Assembly (NCBI GenBank): GCA_002350855.1
Contig: DEFM01000006.1
Coordinates: 195,408-259,407, forward strand
Direction: 5' to 3'
Length of the DNA: 64,000 bases
Source: Prevotellaceae bacterium UBA2852
GTDB lineage: Bacteria; Bacteroidota; Bacteroidia; Bacteroidales; Bacteroidaceae
The notes under the pieces are model-generated. The model was not told where the DNA came from. It was given only the letters and a program-made list of their open reading frames with translations, and did not search any database. A program made the translations under genes and the position numbers. Position 1 is the stretch's first letter. Every line of letters begins with the position of its first letter. Below are positions 44,178-53,801 of this stretch, one piece after another.

Positions 44178-45264
44178 TGCCCTGACAATTGATGACAGTG
44201 GTGAGAAAAACGTGCTCAATGCTTCGTGGACAGCAGGCGACGAAGTGAGCGTGTATGATGCAAATGATGATTTTATCGGTACGCTTACGGCTCAGTTGAA
44301 TGGAAACGCTACCATACTGGAGGGCGAACTGACTACTCCTCTCTCTGTTGGCGACGTCTTGACGCTGAAATACAAGAGTCCCAACTATGCTGCACAGGAC
44401 GGCACACTGGCTGGTATCGCCGCCAATTGTGACTACGCTACCGCCACTACCACGGTTGCGACCATCGAAGACCATAACATTACTGCTACCGATGCTGGGT
44501 TCACGAACCAGCAAGCCATCGTGAAGTTCACGCTGATAGATGGGGGAAGCGGTAGTGATCATATTGACGCCTCGCATCTGACCTTCAGCGACGGCACCAA
44601 CAGCTACGTTGTCACAGCCTCTCCTGCTACCGATGTGCTCTATGTTGCCATCCCTGGTTTTGCCAGCAAGACCGTATCGCTTTTTGCGAAGGTGGGTAGC
44701 GACGTTTATGGCTATGCTAAGAGCGGTGTCACTTTCACCAACGGCAAATACTACGAGATAACGATGAAGATGTCGAAAGCTGAAGTCGGAAAGTATTTCG
44801 GTGCCAACGGCAAGATCTACGATAATACTGGTGAAGCTGCAAGCGCAGGTACAACCGCAGAAGCGATGATTGCGTATGTGGGTACCCAGGCTGGTGTCTG
44901 CGACTACGGACTGGCCATCGCGTTGGAGGATATTGAGAGCTATAAAATGACTTACGCCCAGGCTGTAGGTGAATACGGAATTTCTAAATGGGCTACGAAT
45001 CATCCTGTTCCAGGTGGCACTTGGCGTCTTCCTTCTTTCAAGGATTGGCAGTATATGGTGTGGGGATATTATATAGAGGATCCTGTATCTGCACCTGTTG
45101 GCGGGGAGGTAAAGACGGTATTAGGTGGTACATATTACTGGACAAGCACATCGGTGGATGCTGATAATGCCAAACTTTTCTATTATGACGGTTCGAATTA
45201 TGGCAGCTTCTCGAACAATCCTAAGGAGAATTACTGGAATGTACGCGCCTGCTTGGCGTTCTGA
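44029..45264 (+). CDS. Fimbrillin-like lipoprotein with FISUMP-type C-terminus, copy 1
   Basis: The 411-aa protein has a lipoprotein signal (lipobox FVSCSS, Cys 21) and an acidic start. Fimbrillin/Mfa-like strands follow: WTAGDEVSVYD near 65, GELTTPLSVGDVLTL, and AIVKFTL near 165. The C-terminal part resembles a Fibrobacter-major (FISUMP) domain: GGTWRLPSFKDWQYM and YYWTSTS, ending NVRACLAF. Probably a surface or fimbrial component. ATG 44029 is chosen for its Shine-Dalgarno and lipobox spacing. Confidence 0.83.
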   Translation: MKKMIFTLAALLIASVSFVSCSSDDEIEKEIPAAKTYKLSINASKGGDTRALTIDDSGEKNVLNASWTAGDEVSVYDANDDFIGTLTAQLNGNATILEGELTTPLSVGDVLTLKYKSPNYAAQDGTLAGIAANCDYATATTTVATIEDHNITATDAGFTNQQAIVKFTLIDGGSGSDHIDASHLTFSDGTNSYVVTASPATDVLYVAIPGFASKTVSLFAKVGSDVYGYAKSGVTFTNGKYYEITMKMSKAEVGKYFGANGKIYDNTGEAASAGTTAEAMIAYVGTQAGVCDYGLAIALEDIESYKMTYAQAVGEYGISKWATNHPVPGGTWRLPSFKDWQYMVWGYYIEDPVSAPVGGEVKTVLGGTYYWTSTSVDADNAKLFYYDGSNYGSFSNNPKENYWNVRACLAF

Positions 45265-45316
45265 TAAAGTATAAAGGTTAAGACACAAAACACGTCAAAT
45301 TAATAACATCTATTTT

Positions 45317-45624
45317 AACACAAAATGAAAAAGATTTATGAGAAACCCTCGACACTGGTCGTTGAGGTGCAACAAACACAAGTGATTATGTCAAGTCAGG
45401 CAACAGGTGTATCATCCCTTCGTTCGGACTATGGTTTAGCAAACACAGATGAATGGGAATAAGGAGGACACGACAATGAAGAAAATGATTTTTACTCTGA
45501 CTGCTCTGCTCATCGCATTAGTATCGTTCGTATCATGCTCTAGTGACGACGAAATTGAGAAGGAAATCCCTGCTGCTAAGACTTACAAACTCACTATCAA
45601 CGCATCGAAGGGTGGTGATACCCG
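45317..45624 (+). repeat. Duplicated 308-bp cassette start, copy 2
   Basis: Lies 1447 bp after copy 1. No promoter or terminator is evident in the 52 bases before it, so the two cassettes may be one transcript. Confidence 0.88.
45325..45462 (+). CDS. 45-aa peptide upstream of fimbrillin-like gene, copy 2
   Basis: Identical in sequence to the copy at 43878-44015, including the following AAGGAGG. Identity including silent positions points to recent duplication or gene conversion. Confidence 0.7.
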   Translation: MKKIYEKPSTLVVEVQQTQVIMSSQATGVSSLRSDYGLANTDEWE

Positions 45625-47062
45625 CGGCACGTTGACGGAAAGCGGTTCGATAATATATGCCGAGTGGGAGAAAGGCGATGAAGTGAGTGTGTATAATTCC
45701 AGTAGCGTACTGATTGGTACGCTCAAGGCTAATGGTGCTGGAAACGCCACAGAACTGTCTGGCGAGTTGACTACGGCTCCATCTGTTGGCGACGTCTTGA
45801 CGCTGGAATACAAGAGTCCCAGCTATGCTGCACAAGACGGCACACTGGCTGGTATAGCCGCCAATTGCGACTACGCTACCACCACTACGACAGTTTTGTA
45901 TATCAGCGGCAACGAAATTTCCGCAGAGGATGCTATGTTTACGAACCAGCAGGCTATCGTGAAGTTCACATTGAAGAAGAAGGCTAACGATGCAAATCTT
46001 GTAGTACCAGCAGCCACGACTCTGACGGTGAATGACGGTACTAACGACATCGTTGTTACGCCAACCAGCTCAACAAACGTGCTCTATGTAGCTATCCCTG
46101 CCGTTGCTTCGGGAGCTATCTCTCTTACTACAACTATCAGTGATGTGAAGTATATCTACCAGAAATCGGGCGTGACCATCAACAATGGTATATGTTATCC
46201 AATTACTGTAAAGATGCGTCCTGAAGGTACCATCAATAGTTTGTTCACCATCAACAGCACCGGCGACAAGGTGTTCTTCTCGAAAGGAAACCTCCAGTAT
46301 ATCGGTAGTGCTGCCACTCCTTACTGGAAGTTCGCAGACAACCAATACGATGCTCTTGGTGCGACAACTGGTCAAAACAGTAGTAAAACAAACGTAGATC
46401 GTGACCTCTTCGGATGGGGTACAAGCGGATATGATGGTAAATATCCTTATTATACCACAACAGATAATTCGTATTATGCGTCTGGTTCTATTGCCGGTAC
46501 GAACTACGACTGGGGTGTTTATAACGCCATCAGCAATGGTAGCAATCATGCTGGTCTTTGGCGAACAATGACGACAAGCGAATGGCAATGGGTAATAGGT
46601 CCTTCTTCTACTACTCCGATTCCTGGTTATAACTGTAGAAATTCATCTACGGTGAATGGTGTCGCCAATGCTCGATTCGCCAAGGCGTACCTGTTTGGAA
46701 CGACACATGGACTTATCCTATTCCCAGACTCTTACTCTCATCCTACTGGAATATCTACAGAACTTATTGGCATCAATGATAAATCTGGTATCAGCTGGAG
46801 TTCAAACCAATTCACCGCCGAGGAATGGGCGAAGATGGAGGCAGCAGGAGCTGTATTCCTGCCTGCAGCAGGTACAAGGATTGCAGGGATATTTTCTAGT
46901 GACCCTAATAAAGCATTAGGGTACTGGACAAGTACTCCTTCTAATGATGCTCAGAATGCTCAGGCACAATTTAATTCTATCACATACTCTTGGTTCGACA
47001 TACCCTCTAATACCAATAAGCATATAGGTTGCTCGGTCCGCTTGGTGACAGACGCAAACTAA
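45476..47062 (+). CDS. Fimbrillin-like lipoprotein with FISUMP-type C-terminus, copy 2
   Basis: The 528-aa protein has an almost identical signal peptide and N-terminus to copy 1, a similar fimbrillin-like middle (EWEKGDEVSVYNSS, QQ-AIVKFTLKKK), but a longer and different C-terminal domain: FSKGNLQYIG, FGWGTSGYDG, GLWRTMTTSEWQW, GTRIAGIFSSDP, and the end GCSVRLVTDAN. The C-termini have diverged while the starts are homogenised. A strong terminator follows. Confidence 0.83.
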   Translation: MKKMIFTLTALLIALVSFVSCSSDDEIEKEIPAAKTYKLTINASKGGDTRGTLTESGSIIYAEWEKGDEVSVYNSSSVLIGTLKANGAGNATELSGELTTAPSVGDVLTLEYKSPSYAAQDGTLAGIAANCDYATTTTTVLYISGNEISAEDAMFTNQQAIVKFTLKKKANDANLVVPAATTLTVNDGTNDIVVTPTSSTNVLYVAIPAVASGAISLTTTISDVKYIYQKSGVTINNGICYPITVKMRPEGTINSLFTINSTGDKVFFSKGNLQYIGSAATPYWKFADNQYDALGATTGQNSSKTNVDRDLFGWGTSGYDGKYPYYTTTDNSYYASGSIAGTNYDWGVYNAISNGSNHAGLWRTMTTSEWQWVIGPSSTTPIPGYNCRNSSTVNGVANARFAKAYLFGTTHGLILFPDSYSHPTGISTELIGINDKSGISWSSNQFTAEEWAKMEAAGAVFLPAAGTRIAGIFSSDPNKALGYWTSTPSNDAQNAQAQFNSITYSWFDIPSNTNKHIGCSVRLVTDAN

Positions 47063-47093
47063 GCAGAATCTTTCATTCTAGTTCCGGTTAATT

Positions 47094-47131
47094 CCTCGAT
47101 ATCCCTGTGCGGATATCGGGGATTTTTTTTC
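47094..47131 (+). terminator. Terminator after fimbrillin copy 2
   Basis: CGATATCC (47097-47104) and GGATATCG (47111-47118) pair across a 6-base loop and are followed by a T8 run. Confidence 0.88.
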
Positions 47132-47160
47132 AGATTTTTTATTATTTCACTAGATTTTTG

Positions 47161-47168
47161 TATATTTG
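47161..47168 (+). promoter_or_regulatory. -7 box of the GH51 gene
   Basis: TATATTTG, 45 bases before the ATG; the -33 region is a T tract. Confidence 0.55.
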
Positions 47169-47213
47169 CGAAAGAATAAATAATTTTTTTCTATCATAAA
47201 TAACATCAATAAT

Positions 47214-49838
47214 ATGAGTAATTCTTTGCTTCGAATCGTTTGTGCTGTTTTGCTCTGCGTTACTATGTTTACAGCAAAGGCAGGGACTACATACAGCGAA
47301 AATCACACAGATTCTGTGTATCTGTTCTGCTATGCTACCAATAACCCTAAGGATGGGGCACACTTTGCCTATTCATACGACAAACATCGTTGGACGGCTC
47401 TCGGTGGCAATCATTCATTCTTCAAGAGCGATTTCGGAACATGGGGCGTTCTGAAGAATATGTTTACGCCTTCGTTTACACAGGACGAGAGGGGTGAATG
47501 GTATGCCGTGTTCGGACTGGGAGAGAAAATCAATCAGTTTGCTACAACCCTCTCCAAGGATTTGTGGTTGTGGAAACCTCAGGACTATCCTTACCTTGAG
47601 AAGGGTGAATATTTCAGCAATCCGGTTCTTATCTACAACAAGGGCGTATTTGAATTGTATTTCCAGTCGAATACTGGAGCAAAACGCACGGTGAGCAAGG
47701 ATTTCAGAAACTGGGAAAAGCCGGTGGCTGTTACCGATGCAGCGTTTGAGTCCGTCAAGCGATATGTTACGATTTCTATTAATGGGGTAGAGCAGAGGGG
47801 CGAAATACACCGAGTCGCAACGCAGACGGTGGAAAGACTGACTGAAAAACTGAGCCTCGCCAATCAGCGCGGACGCAGTCAGAACGAGAATTGCGGCGAT
47901 GACGCAAACCGATTTCGTGGTATCAAGTGTCTGAATGCACGTCTGCAGATAAACCTAAATGACACGAAAGCTATCTCCCCGGACCTTATCGGTATATTTT
48001 TCGAGGATATCAACTATAGTGCTGACGGAGGACTGTATGCAGAGTTGATTCAGAACAGGGATTTTGAATACAATAGCCTGGATCGCGGTGAATGGAATGC
48101 GAAGAGTTTCTGGGAACTGAAAGGTGAAGGCTCTTCGTTTGAGATAGCAGAAAAGAATCCCATTCACGAGAATAATCCTCACTATGCTGTTCTTACCACA
48201 ACAACCAAGGGTGCTTCGCTGCAGAACGGAGGCTTCGACGGTATAGTGCTCAAGGCTGGTGACAAGTATGATTTGAGTCTCTTTGCAAAGAGTTTTGACG
48301 GAAAGGCTCACAAACTGCAAGTAAGCCTTATCGCAGCAGACAAGGTGGTGGCTTGCACTGTGGTCTCGATTAACGCCAAGGCTGCATGGACAAGACTACA
48401 GACTGTACTCAAGGCAGCAGCGAGTGTGGATAATGCTTCGTTGTGTATCTCTCCTCTCGACGAAGGAAAGATCGGTCTTGACTTCGTAAGCCTCTTCCCA
48501 CAGAAAACTTTCAAGAATCGCAAGAACGGACTTCGTGCCGACCTTGCCCAGGTTCTTGCTGACTTGAAACCAAGATTTATCCGTTTCCCTGGCGGTTGCG
48601 TGAGCCACGGCAACGGCATAGAGAATATGTATCGTTGGCGCACTACCATCGGTCCGCTGTGGGAGCGTAAGCATCAAAGCAATATCTGGGGGTATCATCA
48701 GTCGAAGGGTCTCGGCTTCTACGAGTATTTCCAGTTCTGCGAGGATATTGGTGCAGAACCTCTGCCTGTGCTTCCTGCTGGAGTTCCCTGCCAGAACAGC
48801 AGTCGTGGCGGTCACGGACAGCAGGGCGGTTTGTCTATGGATGAGATGAAGGACTATGCCCAGGAACTGCTCGACCTGATAGAGTGGGCTAACGGTGACG
48901 CACGAACCAGCAAACTTGCCAAGATGCGTGCCGATGCAGGACATCCTGCTCCTTTCAACCTTAAATATATAGGTGTGGGCAATGAAGACCTCATTGGTGA
49001 TGTGTTCACCGAACGATTCATCTATCTCAACAACATCATCAAAGAGAAATACCCTGACATAAAGGTTGTGGGAACAGTAGGACCGTTTTTCGAGGGCAGC
49101 GACTACGAATATGGCTGGCAGCTGGCTCGCGAGCAGCATGTGGATATAGTTGACGAACACTATTATGTCAATCCGGGATGGTACATGAACAACCAGGATT
49201 TCTACGACGGCTATGATCGCAACGGGACAAAGGTCTATCTCGGTGAATGGGCTTCATGGGGCAGTCGCATGGAAAACGCTCTTGCCGAGGCTCTGCACAT
49301 CACCAACCTTGAACGCAATGCCGATGTTGTGGTAATGTCGTCCTACGCCCCTCTGCTTGCGAAGAAGAATCATACTCAGTGGAATCCCGACCTGATTTAT
49401 TTCGACAACACATCTGTGTCGCCAACGGTGAACTACTATGTTCAGAAGATGTGCGGCAACAACAGCGGCGACCAGTATGTATATGGCGACCTCACCATCG
49501 AGGCTACCCGTGATGACAACGGAAAGGAGGTGACAGCATACAATGAGGATGCTGACCGACGCATCAACTCCTCTGTGGTGCGTGACACAAAGACAGGGGA
49601 TGTGATTATAAAACTGGTAAACATCACTCCGTTTGATACTCCTGTGACGATAACGTTCCCTGAGACAGCGAAGCTCACTAAGCCAGCCTCTGTGACCTGC
49701 ATCTCAGGCAACCCCTCTGACAAGGAAGCCAAACATAGCTCTTCTTCCCTGACTATGGGCACTACTACCACTTACATCATGCCTGCCTACAGTTTTAGCG
49801 TGATAAGGGTGAAGGGTGAAGTGTTGGTTGTGAAGTGA
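47214..49838 (+). CDS. Alpha-L-arabinofuranosidase, GH51, with N-terminal GH43-like part
   Basis: The 874-aa secreted enzyme has a signal peptide (1-23). Residues about 30-180 resemble a GH43-like propeller fragment (FAYSYDKHRWTALGG, MFTPSFTQDERGEWYAVFG). From about 245 the GH51 domain follows: GIFFEDINYSADGGLYAELI, FIRFPGGCVSHGNGI, acid/base Glu in YIGVGNEDLIG near 590, nucleophile Glu in YLGEWASWG near 680, and a C-terminal beta domain. It would release arabinose from arabinan or arabinoxylan. The last residues (GEVLVVK) are unlike a full sorting domain. Confidence 0.9.
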   Translation: MSNSLLRIVCAVLLCVTMFTAKAGTTYSENHTDSVYLFCYATNNPKDGAHFAYSYDKHRWTALGGNHSFFKSDFGTWGVLKNMFTPSFTQDERGEWYAVFGLGEKINQFATTLSKDLWLWKPQDYPYLEKGEYFSNPVLIYNKGVFELYFQSNTGAKRTVSKDFRNWEKPVAVTDAAFESVKRYVTISINGVEQRGEIHRVATQTVERLTEKLSLANQRGRSQNENCGDDANRFRGIKCLNARLQINLNDTKAISPDLIGIFFEDINYSADGGLYAELIQNRDFEYNSLDRGEWNAKSFWELKGEGSSFEIAEKNPIHENNPHYAVLTTTTKGASLQNGGFDGIVLKAGDKYDLSLFAKSFDGKAHKLQVSLIAADKVVACTVVSINAKAAWTRLQTVLKAAASVDNASLCISPLDEGKIGLDFVSLFPQKTFKNRKNGLRADLAQVLADLKPRFIRFPGGCVSHGNGIENMYRWRTTIGPLWERKHQSNIWGYHQSKGLGFYEYFQFCEDIGAEPLPVLPAGVPCQNSSRGGHGQQGGLSMDEMKDYAQELLDLIEWANGDARTSKLAKMRADAGHPAPFNLKYIGVGNEDLIGDVFTERFIYLNNIIKEKYPDIKVVGTVGPFFEGSDYEYGWQLAREQHVDIVDEHYYVNPGWYMNNQDFYDGYDRNGTKVYLGEWASWGSRMENALAEALHITNLERNADVVVMSSYAPLLAKKNHTQWNPDLIYFDNTSVSPTVNYYVQKMCGNNSGDQYVYGDLTIEATRDDNGKEVTAYNEDADRRINSSVVRDTKTGDVIIKLVNITPFDTPVTITFPETAKLTKPASVTCISGNPSDKEAKHSSSSLTMGTTTTYIMPAYSFSVIRVKGEVLVVK

Positions 49839-49860
49839 TAGTACTGTTTTTTTTCTTTTA

Positions 49861-49899
49861 GGGAATTTCCTACCGCAAAGTAGGGAATTCCTTTTTTTT
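49861..49899 (+). terminator. Terminator after GH51
   Basis: A 12-bp stem (49862-49873 with 49880-49891, one G-U) followed by T8. Confidence 0.9.
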
Positions 49900-49966
49900 G
49901 CTTGTTAAAGTAGTGGTAATTTTGCAGCGAGAAAAAAGAATTATTCACTATAATACCTCAGAGACA

Positions 49967-51262
49967 ATGAAACCATTAGTATTACTCACATTGATGCTCC
50001 TGCCATCTGTTACGATGGTGGCGCAGGACGACGATGATATGTACTTCGCTCCCCGCAAGAAGGAAACGAAGACTAATCAGAGTACAAGTACCTCTGTAAG
50101 CAATGCAGGAACTTATACTTCGCGCTATACTGGAGTTGGCAGTTCCGACATCGAGGTGTACAACACTAACAGCCGTAGTGCTGACGAGTACAACCGCCGT
50201 TACAGCAACTACAGCGGTTCGTATGGCACTAACGCTGATTCTCTCATTGCAGAGGTGGACACAGTGGATTCCGCATACGACAACGCAGAGGACGAAGACT
50301 ACTACTACAGTCGTCGCATCCTGCGTTTTCGCAGCCCACGCGTGGGAATTGCCATCAGCAGCCCTTACTACTGGGATCTGGTTTACGGCTACGGAGTCTA
50401 TGACTACCTCTATGATGATTTCTACTACTATGATCCATTCTTCTGGCACTATGGATGGGGCTACGGATGGTCATGGGGACCATGGAGTACTTGGTACGGC
50501 CCGATTTGGGGATGGAGCCATCCCTACGCATGGAGCTATTGGGGGTGGGGACCAAGCTGGTATCATCATCCTTACCATCACGGATGGGGACCTGGACCTG
50601 GTTACAACCATGGACGCTACAGCTATCGCGGAACTCCTGACAACCGCTTCGGACGAGGCGAACGCATCCGCACCAGCGCTTTGGCTAACGGCGGAGTGGC
50701 AAGCAACAGCCGAGGAACATTCGGTGGTCGCACAAGTGCCGTAAGTGGCAGCCGCAGCAACGGAGGTAGCCGTACCAATGCATCGGCAACATCATCGAAT
50801 GGCGGCGGCCGCAGCGCATTGGGAGGTGGACGCAGCTCTGGCATCCAGCGCAATAACTCTACTGCAACTGCTTCGAGAAGCGGCAATGACTCAGGACTCT
50901 ATTCTGACTACACACGCTCACGCAGCTCTTCATCCTATTCACGTTCACGCAGCAACAGCGGAAGCAATAGCAATGCAAGCAGCTATCGTCCGAGCAGCAC
51001 CCGCACTACAGGCTCCAACTACTCTTCTCGCAGCAACAGCAGCAACAACTCTTCTACACGTACTGTGACCAACCGTAGCAGCTATTCTGGAAACAGCAAC
51101 TATTCTGGAAGTACATACTCAAGCGGTTCTTCTCGAGGCAGCAGCTACAGCAGCGGAAGCAGCTTTGGTGGAGGCAGTCGCGGAGGCGGCGGTGGTAGCT
51201 TCGGTGGAGGCGGCAGCCGTGGCGGAGGCGGTGGCGGAAGCCGCGGAGGCGGAAGAAGGTAA
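49967..51262 (+). CDS. Secreted low-complexity protein, Tyr/Trp/Gly-rich then Ser/Gly/Arg-rich
   Basis: The 431-aa protein has a signal peptide (1-20, ending VAQ), an acidic part, then a Tyr/Trp/Gly/His-rich stretch (for example WHYGWGYGWSWGPWS, about 160-215), and a long Ser/Asn/Arg/Gly-rich tail ending in Gly-Gly-Gly-Ser-Arg repeats. No enzymatic motif. ATG 49967 gives the signal peptide; the longer frame adds a non-signal stretch over the promoter. Probably a periplasmic or envelope-associated disordered protein. Confidence 0.75.
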   Translation: MKPLVLLTLMLLPSVTMVAQDDDDMYFAPRKKETKTNQSTSTSVSNAGTYTSRYTGVGSSDIEVYNTNSRSADEYNRRYSNYSGSYGTNADSLIAEVDTVDSAYDNAEDEDYYYSRRILRFRSPRVGIAISSPYYWDLVYGYGVYDYLYDDFYYYDPFFWHYGWGYGWSWGPWSTWYGPIWGWSHPYAWSYWGWGPSWYHHPYHHGWGPGPGYNHGRYSYRGTPDNRFGRGERIRTSALANGGVASNSRGTFGGRTSAVSGSRSNGGSRTNASATSSNGGGRSALGGGRSSGIQRNNSTATASRSGNDSGLYSDYTRSRSSSSYSRSRSNSGSNSNASSYRPSSTRTTGSNYSSRSNSSNNSSTRTVTNRSSYSGNSNYSGSTYSSGSSRGSSYSSGSSFGGGSRGGGGGSFGGGGSRGGGGGGSRGGGRR

Positions 51263-51330
51263 AGGAAGCCTACGGCGGACCATCCGGATGGTTATATTTT
51301 ATATTTTGATATTTTTAATTTGAAATAGAT

Positions 51331-52839
51331 ATGAAAGCTCGTTTATTATATATAATAGGTGTATCAATGATAGGAATGTCTGCAATGGCGCAGGATGCCT
51401 ACGATGCAGCAAACTTCTCTCAGTCTGACCTTAATGGTACTGCCCGCTATGTGGCTATGGGTGGTGCACTGGGAGCACTCGGTGGCGATATCTCTACCAT
51501 GGGTTCCAACCCCGCAGGTATCGGACTCTTCCGCCGCAGCGAAGCAACATTGTCATTAAGTGCAATCACTACCGACGAGAAGGGACAGCTCGGTCACGAT
51601 GCCACTCGCGGTTCGCTCGACCAGGCAGGTATGGTCTTTGTAATGGATCAGGGCAACCGTAGCAGCAAGGGACTCCAGTATGTGAACTTCGGTGTGAACT
51701 ATGCAAAGCGTCGCAATCATCTCGGCAATGCCAGTCTTGATGTGCAGAACCTCAATGGCATATTCTCACAGACTTACCAGTTGGCAGACCTCGGCAATAT
51801 GGCTATTGATAATGACTATTTTGGAGGAATGGCTGTGGATATGTCAACTCCTTACTATGACGAACATGGTAATATGATCAAGGATGGAATCGTGTTTGAT
51901 ATCTATGATAATGACGGCAATCTTGATCACTATGAAGGATGCGGTGCTCAGTCAGCTCTTTACAAGCGTGCTACTTATGGCAGTACATCGCAGGTGGACT
52001 TCAACCTCTCTTTCAACGTTAGCGATAAGTTTTTCTGGGGTGTATCGGTAGGAGTGTATGATATCAACTATCATCGTGAGTCTTTCTATTATGAATTGGG
52101 AACAGACGGAAACGATTACAACTTCAGCAACTACTACGACACCAAGGGTGATGGATTTGATGTGAAGCTCGGAGCAATCATCCGCCCAATCGACAACTCT
52201 CCACTACGTTTCGGATTCAGTATCCATACTCCTACTTGGTATATGATGGAGGATGTGAACGGAGCATCATTGTTCTACAAAGGCAATTTGATTGACCGTA
52301 AGGGAACTGATCCGTATGAATACAGCTTCCGCACACCTTGGAAGTTTGGAGTGAGCATGGGACACACCATTGGTCGTAACGTCGCTTTCGGTGCTGAATA
52401 TGAGTTCTCTGACCCAAGCAGCGCAAAGTACGACTCACGCGACTGGGACAACGATGCCTATTTCGTAGCAATCAACACTATCACAAAGGAAACTCTCAAA
52501 CCACAGCACACCTTCAAGGTGGGATTGGAGCTTAAGCCTGCTGACAACTTCGCAATCCGTGCCGGATATAATTATGTATCCTCTCCTTTCAAGGACGATG
52601 CATTCCGCACAATCTTATACGATGGTCCATTCACAGAAACCGACTATACCAACTGGGGGGCAATCAACCGTTACACTCTCGGTGTAGGCTTCCGTTTCCA
52701 GGGTGGTTTCTTCGACCTCGCTTATCAGTTCCAGAACCAGAAGGGCGACTTCTATGCCTTTGACGATCAGGATCTCAAACCAACAGAAATAAAGAACAAT
52801 CGTAGTCAGATACTTGCTACGCTTGGATTCAAATTCTAA
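51331..52839 (+). CDS. OmpP1/FadL-like outer membrane protein
   Basis: The 502-aa protein has a signal peptide (1-20, ending AMAQ), the N-terminal ALGGDISTMGSNPAGIGLFR characteristic of FadL/OmpP1-type beta-barrels, alternating amphipathic strands, and a terminal aromatic-type strand (RSQILATLGFKF). It would be an outer membrane channel for hydrophobic compounds. A terminator follows. Confidence 0.85.
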   Translation: MKARLLYIIGVSMIGMSAMAQDAYDAANFSQSDLNGTARYVAMGGALGALGGDISTMGSNPAGIGLFRRSEATLSLSAITTDEKGQLGHDATRGSLDQAGMVFVMDQGNRSSKGLQYVNFGVNYAKRRNHLGNASLDVQNLNGIFSQTYQLADLGNMAIDNDYFGGMAVDMSTPYYDEHGNMIKDGIVFDIYDNDGNLDHYEGCGAQSALYKRATYGSTSQVDFNLSFNVSDKFFWGVSVGVYDINYHRESFYYELGTDGNDYNFSNYYDTKGDGFDVKLGAIIRPIDNSPLRFGFSIHTPTWYMMEDVNGASLFYKGNLIDRKGTDPYEYSFRTPWKFGVSMGHTIGRNVAFGAEYEFSDPSSAKYDSRDWDNDAYFVAINTITKETLKPQHTFKVGLELKPADNFAIRAGYNYVSSPFKDDAFRTILYDGPFTETDYTNWGAINRYTLGVGFRFQGGFFDLAYQFQNQKGDFYAFDDQDLKPTEIKNNRSQILATLGFKF

Positions 52840-52883
52840 AGACTCATAATCTGATTAACCAACCTAAACCTTAACTCTATTGG

Positions 52884-52932
52884 AGGTGTGGCGGTAAAGT
52901 GCTTCGGCATTAATACCGGCACACCTTTTTCT
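52884..52932 (+). terminator. Terminator after the OmpP1-like gene
   Basis: AGGTGTG-CGGTA pairs with TACCGGCACACCT around a loop, followed by TTTTTCTTTTTC. Confidence 0.75.
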
Positions 52933-52944
52933 TTTTCTGATATA

Positions 52945-52976
52945 TTTGCACAAATCACAGAAAACACTTACCTTTG
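52945..52976 (+). promoter_or_regulatory. Promoter of the 183-aa gene
   Basis: TTTG (52945-52948), exactly 20 bases, TACCTTTG (52969-52976): a full match, which also supports ATG 53024 over the start at 52946. Confidence 0.85.
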
Positions 52977-53023
52977 CAATCACAATTGACAATCATTTTT
53001 TATTCGTATATCCGCCTAGACTT

Positions 53024-53575
53024 ATGAATCTTTATATCCGTTATTTCAATTACGAGGCATTGGCAACCAATATGGACGATGTGGTTAATTTCATTTCCAC
53101 CATTGAGGAAATCCATATGGATGACAATGCTTACGACCGTATAGCAAAATTTATGGACAGCGATAACAGCTATCCGTTCCGTCTGAAAGTAAGCTACAGC
53201 AACTATATTCTTTTCCTGAAGACAGAGGCTCGTAATCTTGAGGAATTCAAGGAGTGGGAACAGAACCGTTCTCAGGTTAATCACATGTCGATGGCTGAGC
53301 GTAAGCGTTTGATTATGGAACAGCTGGAACAGAAGCAGGAGGGATGGTACGATGCATCGATTATGTTCAAGCGTGCCGTTGTCATTCCAGAGTCAGGCAA
53401 GTGCCAGTACTTCGACAATACGTTCCGTGCCAAGGTGAAGGCAGAATCTGCAGTAGACTGCTACAATCAGATGATTGAGCATCTTCAGAACCGCCAGGAT
53501 ATTGACCCTCGCAGTCAGTTCCCTTCAGTAAAGAGCGACAACTTCATCCACGTTTTCCTTGGACCAGAAGCTTAG
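53024..53575 (+). CDS. Conserved hypothetical protein, 183 aa
   Basis: Opens MNLYIRYFNYEALATNMDDV. It is a compact alpha/beta protein with a central Arg/Glu/Gln-rich helix (MSMAERKRLIMEQLEQKQEG) and no signal peptide. I have no family name for it. The short leader and strong promoter suggest steady expression. Confidence 0.72.
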   Translation: MNLYIRYFNYEALATNMDDVVNFISTIEEIHMDDNAYDRIAKFMDSDNSYPFRLKVSYSNYILFLKTEARNLEEFKEWEQNRSQVNHMSMAERKRLIMEQLEQKQEGWYDASIMFKRAVVIPESGKCQYFDNTFRAKVKAESAVDCYNQMIEHLQNRQDIDPRSQFPSVKSDNFIHVFLGPEA

Positions 53576-53744
53576 GGGGACAACGCTCTCAAGTTTTTTT
53601 CATTTCGCTTTGCGAAAATTGTTCCAGAAACATTAATAATTCTCTAATTCTTGATTCTCAAGCTACTCGTTGAGTTATTTTTATCGGTATCGTAGAGAAC
53701 GAGACCAAAAAATATAATTAAGTGTAGCGATATAATTGATAATT

Positions 53745-53781
53745 AAAAACCGGAAGAATCAGTTGACTCTTCCGGCTTTTT
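53745..53781. terminator. Bidirectional terminator
   Basis: CCGGAAGA (53750-53757) and TCTTCCGG (53768-53775), with A-rich sequence before and T-rich after, sits between convergent genes and can serve both. Confidence 0.8.
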
Positions 53782-53801
53782 ATTCTTCATACTTTATTTT
53801 T

